DNA from: Strigops habroptila
Taxonomy: Eukaryota > Chordata > Aves > Psittaciformes > Psittacidae
Direction of reading: 5' to 3'
DNA length: 64,000 bases
Assembly (NCBI RefSeq): GCF_004027225.2
Contig: NC_044289.2
Location: 3,523,761-3,587,760, forward strand
Below are positions 11,368-25,288 of the stretch, piece after piece. Made by a program: the position numbers and the translations under genes. How positions within the stretch are numbered: position 1 is the stretch's first letter; each line of letters starts with the position of its first letter. The notes below the pieces were generated by a model. That model ran no database searches, was not told the origin of the DNA, and saw only the letters and a program-made list of their open reading frames with translations.

Positions 11368-14300
11368 ACAGACACTTCAGCAAGGAACAAAACCCCGATT
11401 CTCTTAAGCTCCCGACAGGCTCCAGTTGCTGTTACAACTGGGATGAACGTTTTCCAGGCAAAGCTAATTACACCCTCTCCCTGTTTGCTTCCTTTCTTCA
11501 GTCCCCACCCCATAAATGTACAATAACCAGAGGGCAATTGGTAGTAAATGAAATCTTTGCAGTGTCCTGAGAGGAGGGTTTCTTGCTGAGCAGGAAGGAG
11601 TCTGCTGGGCTTTAGATGTTTGGTAATTTGGGGTGGGGTTGGGGTTTTTTAACTAGAAGATGGGAAACTGGGCTCTGGGATATTGCTGCAGCACTGGTTA
11701 ACGGGATACATGATCCCAGCCTGGGTCTGGAGAGAAAAGGGAACAATAATTGAATAAGTGGGTTGATAATTTGTGAGTGTGGTCAACTGTTGAGAGGAGC
11801 CAAAGAGAAACTACCCACCAGTTGAGGCTGCAACATTCTAGGAACGAGGGGATTTTTCTCCTGGTACAATTCATCAGCAGGTTGAAGGAAACCCCCAAAT
11901 CTCTTCTGGCAGAGTGGGTTTGCTCAAGGTGAGATGTGCTGCAGTTAGGAGAGAGGAGGGGGGTATTTCTTGCTGCCCTACCTAGGATTTGAACATGAAT
12001 CTGTTCTGCAGCTGCGTGGAGCATCTCCATCGAGGTGGGTCATGTCCTGTGGTGAGGGGACCAGCCCACACAGCCCTGACCTGCTTTGTGCCACGGAGGA
12101 GAGTGGCAGCTTGTCTCTGCACTGGAGGCAGCAGGCATAGCTTTCCCCTGTGCTTCTATCCCAGCAACTTAGATGACAAAGCTCTGTCAGTTGGTCGAGG
12201 TGTATACTTCTATGGAGAGACATTGGGTTTCCCTTATGACATGCTGGGCCTCCCCAGAGGAGTTTGGTTATGCTGCAGTGTTGAAGCTGATGAGGTTTGT
12301 GCTGGTGGCTCCTGACAGAGCAGCTTTTTGGGGGATGATGGTGCTCAAAGCACCATGACCAAGGCATTGCATGCTCCTGCCTGGGCCTGAGCAGGCTGCT
12401 TGAAGATGAAAGCCCATCAGAAAGCCCCGTAAGCCTCAGCTCTTAAGGCTTGTTCGTAGATAACCAGTAGATTTTGTGTCTTTGCATTCTCGTTGGTGTC
12501 CCAGTAGCCATTTCTATGGGATCTGTCTTGTTCCCTGCCAGTGGTGCACTGGACAGCCTGGAGGCTGAGCACCTAGGAGAGTGCTCCAGTATGGCAGCGG
12601 TGCTGCAGTCTCCTGTTGTGGTACAGATACGTGTATGCAAACCTCTAGCTAGAAAAGATCCTAAATATGCTCCTCTCTCCTCAGATCAGGACATGGAAAA
12701 CACGTTCAAAACAGAGAATGACCTTTTATTCAGGAAAGAGAGCCCCTTTGGTCAAAGAGTCCCTGTTCCTAGTCTGGAGGTAGATGCTGCAGTGAGTCTT
12801 TGGGAATGGCAGGGGCTTGGCAGGTTGACCTCAAGATTACAAATACAAATGGAATGGACTTGACCTGAGACCGTGTCTCAGCATTGGTTCTTTGGCATTT
12901 GTCAGGTTGACCTCTACCTTGAGGAGCATCCTGCCTTGATGGGTGGAACCCACCAATGTAGTTTGTGAGAGGGCTTACAATAGAAATCCTGGTTGGTATC
13001 TGTGGAGATGGGTTTAGCTGAAGTACTCTGGTTATTTACTGCACTTCCTGGTACAGACCTGTCCTGGCTTGGCTGCCTGGTGTGGACCAGCCAGCTCTTC
13101 CTGCAGCTGAAATGGTACAGGTTGGGCACATCTGGTTGTGGACTTCTAAATCCCATCCCCTGAGGGGTCCTGTGCAGCTAAAGCAGGTCAGCAGGATGGA
13201 TGAAGCTGGCAACACAACCTGATTGAGTGTCTGGAGCAATTTTCCCCATCCTTGTTTTAAACCCTTCAAAGTCAAATCTCAAACTTCGGGGGTTTCTTCT
13301 CCCTAATTAAATTAACAGGCCATATGGTGTTTACTGTGAGCACCTGCAGTATGGAAGGAGCTACCTCCTGGATCACTTTCTTTTTTCAAGAGAAGCTGCT
13401 TTACTTGATGTCACTGTTCTGAAATGTTCTTTTCAGCAGCAGGCAGGGGTTATTTCAGCCACCTCTCCAGATCTGGGGATGAGCTGCAGCGTGACTTTTG
13501 CTGGTTCTGCAGCCACCTTTGTCTTCTCCTGGCTTCTGTAACGCCGGTTTGCTGCTTAGTGGGAGTGTGTACAGGTCAGGAAGTGCACACATGCAGGTAA
13601 TGAGTCTTGTTCTTGGAGCTGAGGAGCACAGGAAACAACCCGGGGTGGTGCATTTTTGGGGGTGGTGATGTTATTTTGAACAATTACTGGTAATTCTTTT
13701 GATGAGGAACAACAGGAATGTGTGAAACTCAAAGTTTTGTAGAGTTTTGTTCTTTATTAATGGGCTGTTTAAACAAAAAAGTTACTTTGCATGTGCTGCT
13801 TTTATCTTTACATGAAATCTGGAGGAGGAAATGAAGACATTGAGGAGGAAAACCATTGGTTTATTATCAGCCCCTTGCATTTGGATGAACAAGAAAGTAG
13901 GGTAGGAATCTTTAAACCTGTAGGAGAAATGAGGGAATGGAAAGTCTTGGATTTGGCTGGTTTTAGCTACTTTAACTCATTGAGTAGGGGGTTTTGGTGA
14001 GCATGGTTCCAGTGTGTGAGTGGACTTTGCTATGAGCTCATCCTGCATCTCCTGTGGTCTACATTAACCTTTCTCTACAATCTTAACTCATTGACACATC
14101 TTTTCTGTAGGGACTTGGTGCTCGAAGGGGAGCTGAATGACCCTTCATCTTCAGCCAGGCTCAGCTTGTTCTGGGGTATCTGAGCTCCCAGAAACAAGAT
14201 CCATTTGTGTGTGCTGAAAACACCCTGCCACATTAGCATATTCCTTGTAACGTATGCTCCAAGGGTGTTTCTTTGCAGAGAAGCCTCTCTAAAGATAGCA

Positions 14301-14705
14301 TCGTGAAGTTCTGTGTTGTCAACCAGGGACACTTGATCTAAAAAACAACATTTGATACACAGACAAGGTTTGCAAGTGCCATCTGGATCCTGGGAGAGGA
14401 GCTGGGTTGTCTCTGTTTTGCATACACTCACCAGGGGAAAAAAACAGGGACGTGCAGCAGGCTGATTCTTCAGGATCACCTGAGCAGAACTGTTTAGTCC
14501 ACACGAATGTCCTCGGTGACACGGGACACCAGTGTAATCCCATACCCTGGGGCAGCATGTGCTGCTGCGCCTTCTTAGGGTGCTGGAGATAATTCTGTAG
14601 GTGAGTGGTTTATTTATTGAAACCCACATGGAATCATTTTCAGTTCTCTGGGGCCAGTAATATTTTACTCTTCCATCAAGCTTACTGCAAGGCAGAACCT
14701 GCAAA

Positions 14706-15000
14706 TCACAGAATCCCAAATTGGTTTGGGTTGGAAGGATCTTAAAGCTCATCCAGTTCCAACCCCCTGCCACGAGCAGGGACACCTTCCGCTAGAGCAG
14801 GTTGCTCCAAGCCCCTGTGTCCAACCTGGCCTTGAACACTGCCAGGGATGGGGCAGCCACAGCTTCTCTGGGCACCCTGTGCCAGCACCTCAGCACCCTC
14901 ACAGGGAAGAGCTTCTGCCTTAGATCTAACCTGAACTTCCCCTGTGTAAGTTTAAACCCATTACTCCTTGTCCTGTTGCTACAGTCCCTGATAAATGAGC
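14706..15000 (-). mobile_element. CR1 LINE 3' fragment
   Basis: Antisense CR1 of the GCTCCAAG variant, ending in the ACAGTCCCTGATAAA region. Confidence 0.93.
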
Positions 15001-17436
15001 ATATTTCTGGAGGAGGGATGCAGGGTATGCAGACGTCACTGGCTGGCTTCAGTTCTGCGTGGTGGAGAGACCATCCTCACAAGCACACCAGTGCTAACAG
15101 CAGAAAGCTGAAGGCCATGAACATCTAACATAGCCCTGGATAGAACAGCAAAATCACTGTCCACATCTTCCCAGGGATATGTAGGTTGTAAAACATCTTT
15201 TACTTCAGGGCCTATTTCTTGACTTCCTTGCTGTCCTCTCATATGCAAAGCTCATTTGCCTAATGGGCTGGTGAGTGTAATTGAGAGGCAGCCTGCACTT
15301 ACATGCTGGTGAGGTCTCACCTGTGCCCAGGCACAGATGGGGCTCTGCTCACTGCTGCAGCATTACAGGAAATTTATAGGCACTTTGTCACAGGCTTTGC
15401 TGTGACCAGGGGAGGAAAGCAGCAGCTTAAAACAAACCTGAGGCTTTGCTGTTGGGTTTTTTTGTCGTTTGTGGTGGGCTCTATTTCCTGGGCTTGCAAT
15501 TTTGGTGATTGCAGTTCTTGCTTAACATTGTCTTTACCTTATGCTCCAGCTGATAGTGAGTAGTCTGATGCAGGTTGCTAGTAACTAGGTTAGGACAACC
15601 CTAAGAATGATGACTTGGAAAGTCCTTTCTATGCTGTGTTGCACGATGCTTTGAAAGCAAGTGCATCAGCAGCTGAGCCAACACCTTCACTCGATGGTCC
15701 CTGATGGTCCCTGTGCATCACTGAATCTCCAGAGGTTATCCATGGAAAATCTCCACCTCTGCTGCCCATGAGAGCAAGGGGAAGGAGGCACAGCAGAGAC
15801 AGCTACTGCTGTGCATCCATCCCTGCTGGGGTTGTTCCTTGAAGAGACCAAGAAGTAGTGAGCTTTAATGGCTCCCCTGTCTACCCCCGTCTCTCCATGC
15901 CTGGGCTCTGCAGGAGATGCTGTCAGCTTATGTCGGCTCCTACAGGTGTGTAGGTGTCCATCTACATCATCAGGCTCCTAAACACCTATAAACCCCATCC
16001 CTAGATGCATTTTTCCTGTGCTTCCAGCTCTGTGGGATGGTGGAAAGCTTTCCTCATGCTTGGGGCAAAGGGGAAAAGCAATTTGTTTTGTGAGGAGTGT
16101 TTTTAAGCAGCAGAATTGTCATCTTGGCAGGGCTCAATGTGTGTCATTGATCGGGAGTGACTATTAGCTGGGCAGCAGTTAATGTACTTAGCGCCCAAGT
16201 GGATGAAGCATGCTCTCTAAAGAGCCAGCCTGAGTTGTGGTGTGATGAGGAGTCTTGGCTGCCTTAGGGACATCAACAGGGCAGCAAGATGGCTGGTGGT
16301 GCAGCATTGCCAGCACTGGTGCAAGGGCTGCAGTAGTAAAGCCACTGGGGGGTGAGGGATGCTTGTGGTCCTCGGTTTGGACTTGGGCACTTGTAGGAAG
16401 TTGTAAGTAATGGGGATGAAAAAGACTTCCCAAGTTCCTCCTTGATTTCTTGGATAAAGTTTGGTGGAACTTTAGCCCTGGAGCTGGCTGGTGGTCGGTG
16501 AGCTCCTGCTCTTCAGCCTCCGTCCAGAGAAGGGAGACTCCCTGCTGGACTCTGCTTTATGTTTGGAAAAGAGAGCGAACGGTATGACTTCAGGGCCCCA
16601 AGGGGGGCTGTTTATTGTCTCCTTCCTTGCTTACTTCATTTTGGGTATGTGGTAGAACTTGGCTAGTGTTTTGTTTGGGGGTGGATATTGAATTTGTTTT
16701 GGTTTTAGCAGAAAGGACCATTGTTTTCATCTAAAGTAGCCCTTTGACTACGAGCTTCTGGACTGTTTCCTTCTCCAGATGGTCGGGACTTGAACCTACT
16801 CTGTGCTTAACAAACACTTTGGTTTGTTTTTTTTTTTTTCCCTAGTTTAATTTAAGCTTTTAGTAATAGCTTTGGGCGTCCTTGGTATTATTTGTGCCTC
16901 TCTGTGGTTGAAGTGATTGTTATGGATTAAATGTGGTTTTCAGCCTTTAGATCTTCTCCCTTCTTTAAGAAATAGCCTTGCTTTGTGAAGAGCCATTATT
17001 TAGCAGTTACTGGTCATGGTGCTTGGGCCGCTGGTGCTGGTACTTTGAGCCTGCCTTGTATGCATGGATTTTTACATCCTCAGTTCCTGTTTTACTCAGT
17101 TGGAGTATTTTCTACTCACTGGATACCCTCACCCCTTAGACACCAGTTCCCATTAGCTTCAGATCCCTGCACACTCAGTGCTGTTCATGATGCTGTAAGA
17201 AATCCACCTTTTCTCAGTGCTGCCTGTTTTTTGAGGTCAGTGGTGGCTTTTTTAGCTTGATCTATAGTGATGGGAACCAAATTGTCAAGCAGCAGGGCTT
17301 GGAAGATGGAGGAGTGAGAGAGGGATGTATTCTTAGATTGTTGGTTTAAATCTTCTAACTTAATCCTCCTCCTGTACGTCTTTAGTAACAAGGTTTAGAG
17401 TTCTTAAATCTTCAATTACTGGATGATTTTAAGAGG

Positions 17437-17583
17437 AATCATAGAATCATAGAATGGTTTAGGTTGGAAAGGACCTTAAGATCATCTAGTTCCAACCCCC
17501 TGCCATGGGCAGGGACACCTCACACTAGACCATGCCACCCAAGGCTCTGTCCAGCCTGGCCTTGAACACTGCCAGGGATGGAG
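17437..17583 (-). mobile_element. CR1 LINE 3' fragment (CATGCCACCCAAGG variant)
   Basis: Antisense CR1 tail with two ATAGAATC units at its 3' end. It is truncated right after GCCAGGGATGG. Confidence 0.93.
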
Positions 17584-19192
17584 CATTTGTGGTGGTTCTG
17601 AATCCATGCTCTTATTTTAAATTAAGCTATTTCCTCATTTAATGATTTTCAGGCTATTCCTCTTTTATCTTGTGTTGTATGAACTTCTGTGGTGCTCTGG
17701 GATGGCTCTGCCCTGTGTGGGCTATATGTTTCTATGTCTGGTGGGAAGCCTTTGAGGAAAGGGACTTGCTGCGCTGACCCAGAAACAGCATCCTTCTGAC
17801 ATCTGCTAGATTCTTACCGAACTGGCTAGAAAATTCCCTCCTCTTCCACAACTTTATTTTTCCTACTGAAACCAAGAGCTGGGATATAAACCACCAGGCG
17901 GTGAAAAAGAAGGGTCACTGCCCTCGTATCTCAGAATAGACCATCACTTGTTTTCTGCCCCCAGCTTCCAGGAATGAACCAGACTCACTGCATGGAAGCT
18001 TCAGGACCCAGCAAAAATCCCCTGGGAAGGTGCTTGAGTTGGAAGAGTGGTTCCCCTGGGGAAGTCATAGGAATGCTGGACCCACAGCACTTACCTGGCT
18101 TCTTTGGAGCAGCACAGCACAGGGAGAAGGGGGCCACATCACCGTAGCTGTGGCCTTGCTGGGAGCAGAACATTGCTGCAGCATCAGTGCTGCTGAAGGT
18201 TCCTGCTTTCTGCAGGTTCCCCTTTTCTGAACCCTTATTAAAGAATGAAGAAGGGCAGCAGAGGAGGCAGGGGGTCCCAGGCTCCCAAATGGAGCTTGTT
18301 GGGTGGTGGTCACATGAATCTGTGGCTTAAATCTCTCCCACTGAGGACTTCCCGATGGGTTTTAACCACTGTTGATGTGCCTGCTCAGACACCTCTAATT
18401 GCAGGATCCATGTGAGAGGCTCTTATGCAGTACGTGCTGCAGAGCAACCAGATCCCTCCAGGAACACTTTTCCCTGGGTGAGACAACCCTGTAGCCTCCC
18501 CAAGGCTCTCCAGACCTGTACCTGTGGCCAGAGGAGCCCAGAGAGAGCTGCAGCAGTGGTGGCCTCATGCTGGTCCTCCTGGGGAGCTGCGCTGGTGGCC
18601 TGGGTCGTTCCTAGGAGCCTGCTTCAGCATCTCTGCTGCCCTGAAGCCCATCTACATCAGTGAGTGCATTTCTGCTGACTATTAGGAGCTGTGGGGAGCC
18701 CCTCAGATCTCATTAGCAACAAGATGCTGTCAGTTAAACACGGCTCCCTGGGCTCTCCCACTGCTGCTCTGATGCTGCTGGGCTGGAGAGGGAGGTAACA
18801 AACTGGAACCCAGTGCGAATGTGTTTCATCTGGAGAGCAGGAGAAGGGTGGAGGTGCTTGTTCAATGGCCAGCAATGCAAGGTTTGAAGGGATTGATGAG
18901 TGTGGATAATATCAAATCCTACAGCCTGCCCCAAAGCCTCTGTTAAGGTGAGACCGCTTTCAAAAGTTAGAGCTTGGTTGCCCGTGTTTTCCTCATTTGG
19001 GTCACCCAGATTTTTACAGGTACAAAAGTTGGAGCTTTATTTACATCATTTAGCATAAGCAGGAAGAAGATGATTTCCACTCCCAGAACTGCCGTGCTCA
19101 GTTGTGCTGTAAAACCTACGGGGGTTTTGGTAAGAAATTAACTTTTTTTTTATACCTCAGCAGAGTTTAGCACAATTTTGGTTTAAAATGAA

Positions 19193-19633
19193 GCTGCTGC
19201 GAGGGCTGGAGCAGCTCTGCTCTGGAGAATGGCTGAGAGAGCTGGGCTGGTTCAGCCTGGAGAAGAGAAGACTCCTGAAGGGGAGACCTTAGAGCAGCTC
19301 CAGTGCCTAAAGGGGCTCCAGGAAACCTGGAGAGGGGCTTTGGACAAGGGCCCGTAGGGACAGGACAAGGGGAATGGCTTTAACCTGCCAGAGGGGAGAT
19401 TGAGATGAGCTCTGAGGCAGAAGCTCTTCGCTGTGAGGGTGCTGAGGCGCTGGCACAGACTTTTCCCAGAGAAGCTGTGGCTGCCCCATCCCTGGCAGTG
19501 TTCAAGGCCAGGTTGGACACAGGGGCTTGGAGCAACCTGCTCTAGTGGAAGGTGTCCCTGCCCGTGGCGGGGGGTTGGGACTGGATGAGCTTTAAGGTCG
19601 CTTCCAACCCAAACCAGTCTGGGATTCTATGAA
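19193..19633 (+). mobile_element. CR1 LINE 3' fragment
   Basis: Sense CR1 from the CTGCTGCGAGGGCTGGAG segment to the GGGATTCTATGA terminus. It has the ACTTTTCCCAGAGAAG variant in place of GGTGCCCAGAGAAG. Confidence 0.94.
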
Positions 19634-20326
19634 GACCAGTGCTTGCAGAAGTCTAAAGACAGTTGCATCCATTCTGAAGCTCTCCTTTCTCCAACACTTT
19701 GGTCCTGTTTCAGAATTAACTGCATTTAATGTTGTTACCCTGTACAACAGGCTGGTGCTCTTCCAGAGAGGGCTTACACCAAGTAAAACTGGTGGCTGTT
19801 GAATAGACGTCAAGAACTAAGCTGCTAATTAGAAATAAGAACGGTGTCTGAGTTGCTGTAATGAGTACCTCTACAATGAACAAGTGCTGCTGAGGAACAT
19901 CAATGATGGGGAGGAAAACCTTGATGTGCTGATGCTGGCTGTGGAGCGGTGGTGGAGCTGGTGGCTTTGGTGTTGATGTGCAGAGCATGGTTTGCACATC
20001 ATGCACCTTTGTGGTGCTGCTGAACTGGGGCAGAAATGAGCATCATGTGGCCTTGGCAGTGCTGGGGGAATGGTTGGACTTGATGATCTTAAAGGTCTGA
20101 GGAAGGGGCCTGCCTGCCTTTGTAAATAGGCTCCCTGCACTGCAGCAGAGTTTAAAGAATGCTGGTAAAAGGACACACTTTCGGGGCTAGCACTGCTGGG
20201 GGATCCTGGGTTAGCGTGTCTTTCAGCTGAGAGGTTCCCACGTCTTGGGTCACTTTTTACACTCTGGAGTAAACTTGGTGTTTACTTTCTGGACCCCATA
20301 GGGGTGAATTGCATATGTCTTTCATA

Positions 20327-20601
20327 TCATAGACTCACAGGCTGATTTGTGTTGGAAGGGACCTTAAAGCTCATCCAGTTCCAACCCCCTGCCATGGGCA
20401 GGGACACCTTCCACTAGAGCAGGTTGCTCCAAGCCCCTGTGTCCAACCTGGCCTTGAACACTGCCAGGGATGGGGCAGCCACAGCTTCTCTGGGCACCCT
20501 GTGCCAGCGCCTCAGCACCCTCACAGGGAAGAACTTCTGCCTAAGAGCTCATCTCAATCTCCCCTCTGGCAGGTTAAAGCCATTCCTCTTGTCTTGTCAC
20601 T
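20327..20601 (-). mobile_element. CR1 LINE 3' fragment
   Basis: Antisense CR1 of the GCTCCAAG variant. It lies about 700 bases from the sense copy at 19193-19633 and could pair with it in RNA. Confidence 0.93.
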
Positions 20602-21225
20602 AAGGGACATTCATACCAGCATGGTTAACTCAATTCTCGCTTTCACTATACATAGCCTTTACTATAAATGAAACTCAAGCTCTTTTTTCCCAACATAACA
20701 TTTGTATATAGAACACCCTCCGCCCCTCCAAATAATTATTGACAAACAATAATCTTTGATACCAAGCTGCTGCTCTAAGTCTCTTTCTAAATGGTCCATC
20801 CCTTTTGTCCATGTTGTGTCTGGGCTCCGACGGCCTCGGGAGCCGTTCATCTTCCTGGTGTTTTCTTCCCTGTGGCAAATGAGAGACAGATGTTCCCATC
20901 TGGAAAGTTTGCTCCTGCCGCCATGGTTACAGTTGGAGCCGGAGGATTTGGAGAGCAGCACAGCAGGCTGGGACTTTGAAATACTCATTTTTCCCTGATT
21001 GTGATAATTGCCTGTTTGATATCTGTAACTGCTTTCATTTTTCATTCAGAGGGCTTTAGCCTGAGAAGTAAATATAGTGCGGAGGAGTAAATATTTCTTC
21101 ATATTGTAATAGGAATGGATGATTTAGGAACAAAATAAATCTTCACTCTGTAGCTTTAAATGGAACAATGAGCTAATGAAAAATTACCAGAATACTTTAG
21201 CAGTAACTAATCAAATGAATTGGAC

Positions 21226-21332
21226 AGGGCCTTGAGCAACCTGCTCTAGTGGAAGGTGTCCCTGCCCATGGCAGGGGGTTGGAACTGGACGAGCTTTAAG
21301 GTCCCTTCAACGCAAACCAGTCTGACTCTATG
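21226..21332 (+). mobile_element. CR1 LINE 3' terminal fragment
   Basis: Only the last 107 bases of CR1, from CTTGAGCAACCTGCTC to the diverged 3' end CAGTCTGACTCTATGG. Confidence 0.9.
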
Positions 21333-23501
21333 GGGAGGGTTCCAGGTGAGGATGAGGAGGATTCTCTGCCCTGGGGCATCACAGGCTCCCCAACAGTGTC
21401 ACTGCATCCCTTTGGGATAATGGATGAGCAGAAGCTGTTGGCAGGGACATGAAGAAATTAACTTGGGTCTCCCAAACTTATTTGCATGGGCACTAGCAGT
21501 GTGGGAAGGGAATTGCTGTGGCGTATTGGTAAGAGCAGCAACAGCTCCCAGGTGGCTGCCACACAGTGTGTAAATGGTTTTTAGGAGCTTTCATGGTCTG
21601 AATAACTATTCCCTATTCCCTTGCTTCTTCATGGAAAAGAGAAGGAGAATGGAGGGTACCACAAAGTGGTTTGTGTTCTTGTAGAAGCAAGATGACCAGA
21701 GTTTGAGGGGTTGATGGACGCCCCACTCTGGGGGCTATTGGATGTGATAGTTTGGGGGATGGATCCTGAATCCATGTGTTTGCACTGCTGGCCCTGGTAT
21801 GAGTCCCTGGACCATGAGGAAACCAGAGCTAAGGAAGCAGGGATGCTGTGCAGGTGGGTTTGTGCTGATGGATGCGATGTGGCCATGGCGAGGGCAGAGC
21901 TGGAGCTGCAACCATCTTGCCTGGGGGGGGAACACAGCAGAAGAGAACTGCTGTGGAGTCCAACCTGTGCTGCTGATGAGTCTGTAAAGCCAGGCACATT
22001 AATAGGGTTTTCTAAAACTCACTGAAGGGCAGGAGGGATAAGGATCTGCAGTCTGCCTTCAGGAATAAATTATTAATCTTATTTCCCTTATTAACTGCTT
22101 TCAGGACTGCCTGTGCACGATAACATACTTTGCTCTTTCAAGTTCTTCTATCTGAGTTTCACATTGAATTGAGATTTAAAGTGAAACAGCTGTGTGTGGG
22201 AGAGGACTAGATGGCAATGGAGATACACGGGTTTATTTTTGATGTATAAAATGCCTATCCCAGGCTCAGCAGCTCCCTCCTGTGTGACGCGAGGCTCTCC
22301 TGCGAGGTGCCGAGTCCTCTCCCCTCCCACAGCATCTTGCAGCTCAGGAGCCTGGATGTGCTATAAACCCAAGCTGAACAGGGTAAAAATAGGCTGATCG
22401 CATTTGGTGGAGGAAATATCTGTGCAGGAACATAAGTTACCCACTGCAACAGATGCTATAGTACCATCTTGGCCAACTCCATGCTTTGGCGTGGAGGAGG
22501 AGGATGGAGAAGGACCAGCATTTGCTGCTGATCTGTTTGACTCACTCATGTCTCCCAGTTCTGGCTGTAAATTATCATTTATTGACTCGAGCAAAGGAGG
22601 ACCTTTGGAAGCCACCCCACATGCACATAAATTTGTATTGCTATAGAAATGTAACCTTGACTGCAAAGCTCTTAATGTCTCCTTCTCCACCAGACTGGGA
22701 CTAACCCGATCATCCTTTTATTCCTAATCCTGCTATATTGGCTGCCTTGTTCCGATGCTTATCTTCAGTCTTCCCCCTCCCATCGCTTTTTGATGCAGTG
22801 ATGCTGCAAAAAGATAAAATATTGGCTCTTTGCTCCACGATGTGATTCCAGTTTGAGCTTGAGGGAAGCTGTATGGAAGCAGGTGATGGAGGGATTGCAG
22901 TGGCGTAGTGGTAAATGGTGTCTTCTGGAAGTCTGAGTAATGATCCTCTTGCTTTGCATGTAGATAACCTCTCATCTGCATGCCTTGGAGAACTGCAAAG
23001 GTGCTCTACAGATGGCTTAGAGCCATCAAGGGGAGGGAAAGGCAACCTTAGAGCGGAGGAAAGATGTTAATAACATTTAAATGTAATTCTTCCCATTTCT
23101 CAGTTCCTAAATGTGAAAAATATTAGCTTGGTGGAGATTGAAAACAGATGGTGAGCAGTTGGAGCAGATAAGCATGTTATTCAAAATAAACATTCGCCGA
23201 AGCTGGGGAGGTGCTGAACCATATTTCATCTCACCCTATTTACATGAGCCGGGGAGGTTACGCTGCTGCTGCCTCTCGTTTGCATTCAGACTAGCACCAG
23301 GGAGCCCTGCGGCGGCAGCCAACTGCGGCGGGTCCATCGCAGCGTGTGGGGCTGGGGCCATTTCCCTGGCTCCTTCCTCAGGGTGCTACACGGAGCTGCT
23401 TATCTTAACAGTGGGCTGCAGGCGGCATCCTGACACTGGAGAGGGCTCCGAGGTGAATCCTTCCTTTGGTTCCCTCTTTCAAATGGTCTCTTTATGTGTG
23501 T

Positions 23502-24003
23502 ACAGTTCTGGTGTCCTCAACATCAGAAGGACAGGGAGCTGTTGGAGCAAGTCCGGAGGAGGCCACAAGGATGATCAGGCGCTGGAGCACCTCCCGTATG
23601 GAGATAGGCTGAGAACATTGGGGCTGTTCAGCCTGGAGAAGAGAAGCTGCGTGGAGACCTCAGAGCAGCTTCCGGTGTCCGAAAGGGGCTACAAGGATGC
23701 TGGAGAGGGACTCTTCATCAGGGACTGGAGTGATAGGACAAGGGGTGATGGGCTCAAACTGAAACAGGGGAGATTTAGGCTGGAGATGAGGCAGAAGTTC
23801 TTCCCTGTGAGGGTGCTGAGGCGCTGGCACAGGGTGCCCAGAGAAGCTGTGGCTGCCCCATCCCTGGCAGTGTTCAAGGCCAGGCTGGACAGAGCCTTGG
23901 GTGACATGGTCTAGTGTGTGCTGTCCCTGCCCATGGCAGGGGGGTTGGAACTGGATGATCTTAAGGTCCTTTCCAACCCAAACCACTCTGTGATTCTATA
24001 ATT
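23502..24003 (+). mobile_element. CR1 LINE 3' fragment (CATGGTCTAGTG variant), with end of ORF2
   Basis: Long sense copy of the second variant. It includes GTTCAGCCTGGAGAAG and GGGATGCTGGAGAGGG-like segments and a TCTGTGATTCTATAATTCTA end. Its translation explains most of a 258-codon open frame here. Confidence 0.93.
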
Positions 24004-25288
24004 CTATTTAGAGAAGCTTTGTGTTGCTTTATGTTAAACCAGAGGCTCTTACCCATGTGAGTGATGGGGAAGGAAGCCTCTGGTTCCACAGCCTGTTTGT
24101 AGGAAGGGTTCATTTTCCTGACCTGTTGGCAATCTGTAATTCATGCCTCTAGGCCCAGTGGTCATCTGAGGTGGCAGGGCCAGTGGAAAGAGAGGTGTGT
24201 CTGGAGTGTGGCTTATCTCCCTTGCTTCGAATGTTTTGGCATGGGCTGGATCCCCTTTGGCAGTGTCTGTCCACTGGCTCCAGAACAAACTCAGACCCAG
24301 AATTTCTTTTGCTAAACTTAAGCTTGGCTGCTGCTACTGGGATGATTCCCCAGTCCCTTGCTCTCCAGAGGCAGGTAGGAATGTTGGGCTCTTCACTTTC
24401 TGAGGTGAGAAATGGCTTTTTAGGTTATGAGCATATTCTGCCTGTTCTAGATGAAAGTCAAAAACATCTGCTCTGATTAAACCTCTTCTTTGTGTATGAA
24501 ACAGTTCCCTGCTTTCACTCCAGAGACTCTGAACCACTGGGCCAACCCTTGTACACAGTCTTTTATTCAACAGACATCACCTAAACCCAAAACTGTTGAT
24601 TTACAGAGTGAATCTAACCACTTAGGCCAGAGCCTTGTGGACAAGGTCTGATTTTTGAGTCTGCTCTCTCTGTCCCACAAACTGCAGAAGGGAAGAGCAA
24701 ACCCCCCTGTGCATACCTGCTGGTTGTGCAGTGCTGTCTCTTGTTCAATGTGGTTTTCCTCTTACTTCTTCCAATAAGTTTCATGTTGTGACTTCTGCAG
24801 AAAGCCGGAGTGCTCGACTCTGGCAGACGGGTTTGTGGGAGCAGTTCCGACTGCAGCTTCTTTATAAATGGGATGTATAAAATTGCTCCCAGGCCAGGCA
24901 GGTTCCTCCTTCTTTCTTAACTCTCACAGCAGTGAATCAAGAGGAATCCTCCTCCTGTGTCAAGAATGGCTTGAAGTTATCTACATTCATGTTCACGGCA
25001 TAACTGCCCATCACCTCTTCGAAACGTGATCGTGCGTATGGGAAACGTAACCTGGGAGTCATGGCCCCAGTAAGGTGCGAGGCAGGTTCAGGGTCTTTTT
25101 TGTTGCTGAATGTAAATCTCCCGTCCTGGTGTTATTCTGCCGTCTGTTGGAACTATATTTTGAAGTTAGGGAGCAGATGGGGAGCAGACAGTTTGTGTCT
25201 GCCCCCAGGGTTATTCCTGGCTCTCTTCCTTACCTTGCTTTCTGGGAGAAGGTAACATCTAGTCTTCCTCATGAAGTGTTTTTATTTC

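Larger units (their letters stand above)
11214..20326 (+). other. CBFA2T2 5' intronic region, middle part
   Basis: No exon seen. Three CR1 copies lie at 14706, 17437 and 19193. T-runs occur at about 11299, 11340 and 16828. An antisense open frame of 236 codons (14075-14785) begins in CR1 and shows no known domain. Confidence 0.5.

Noticed and set aside
22905..22975. tRNA-like stretch (GTGGCGTAGTGGTAAATGG)
   Set aside because: It resembles an A box only; no B box or cloverleaf could be formed downstream.
23138..23914. 258-codon + strand open frame
   Set aside because: Its second half is the translation of a sense CR1 3' region ([20 protein letters not shown] and similar), and its first half has no signature; it is not a gene.
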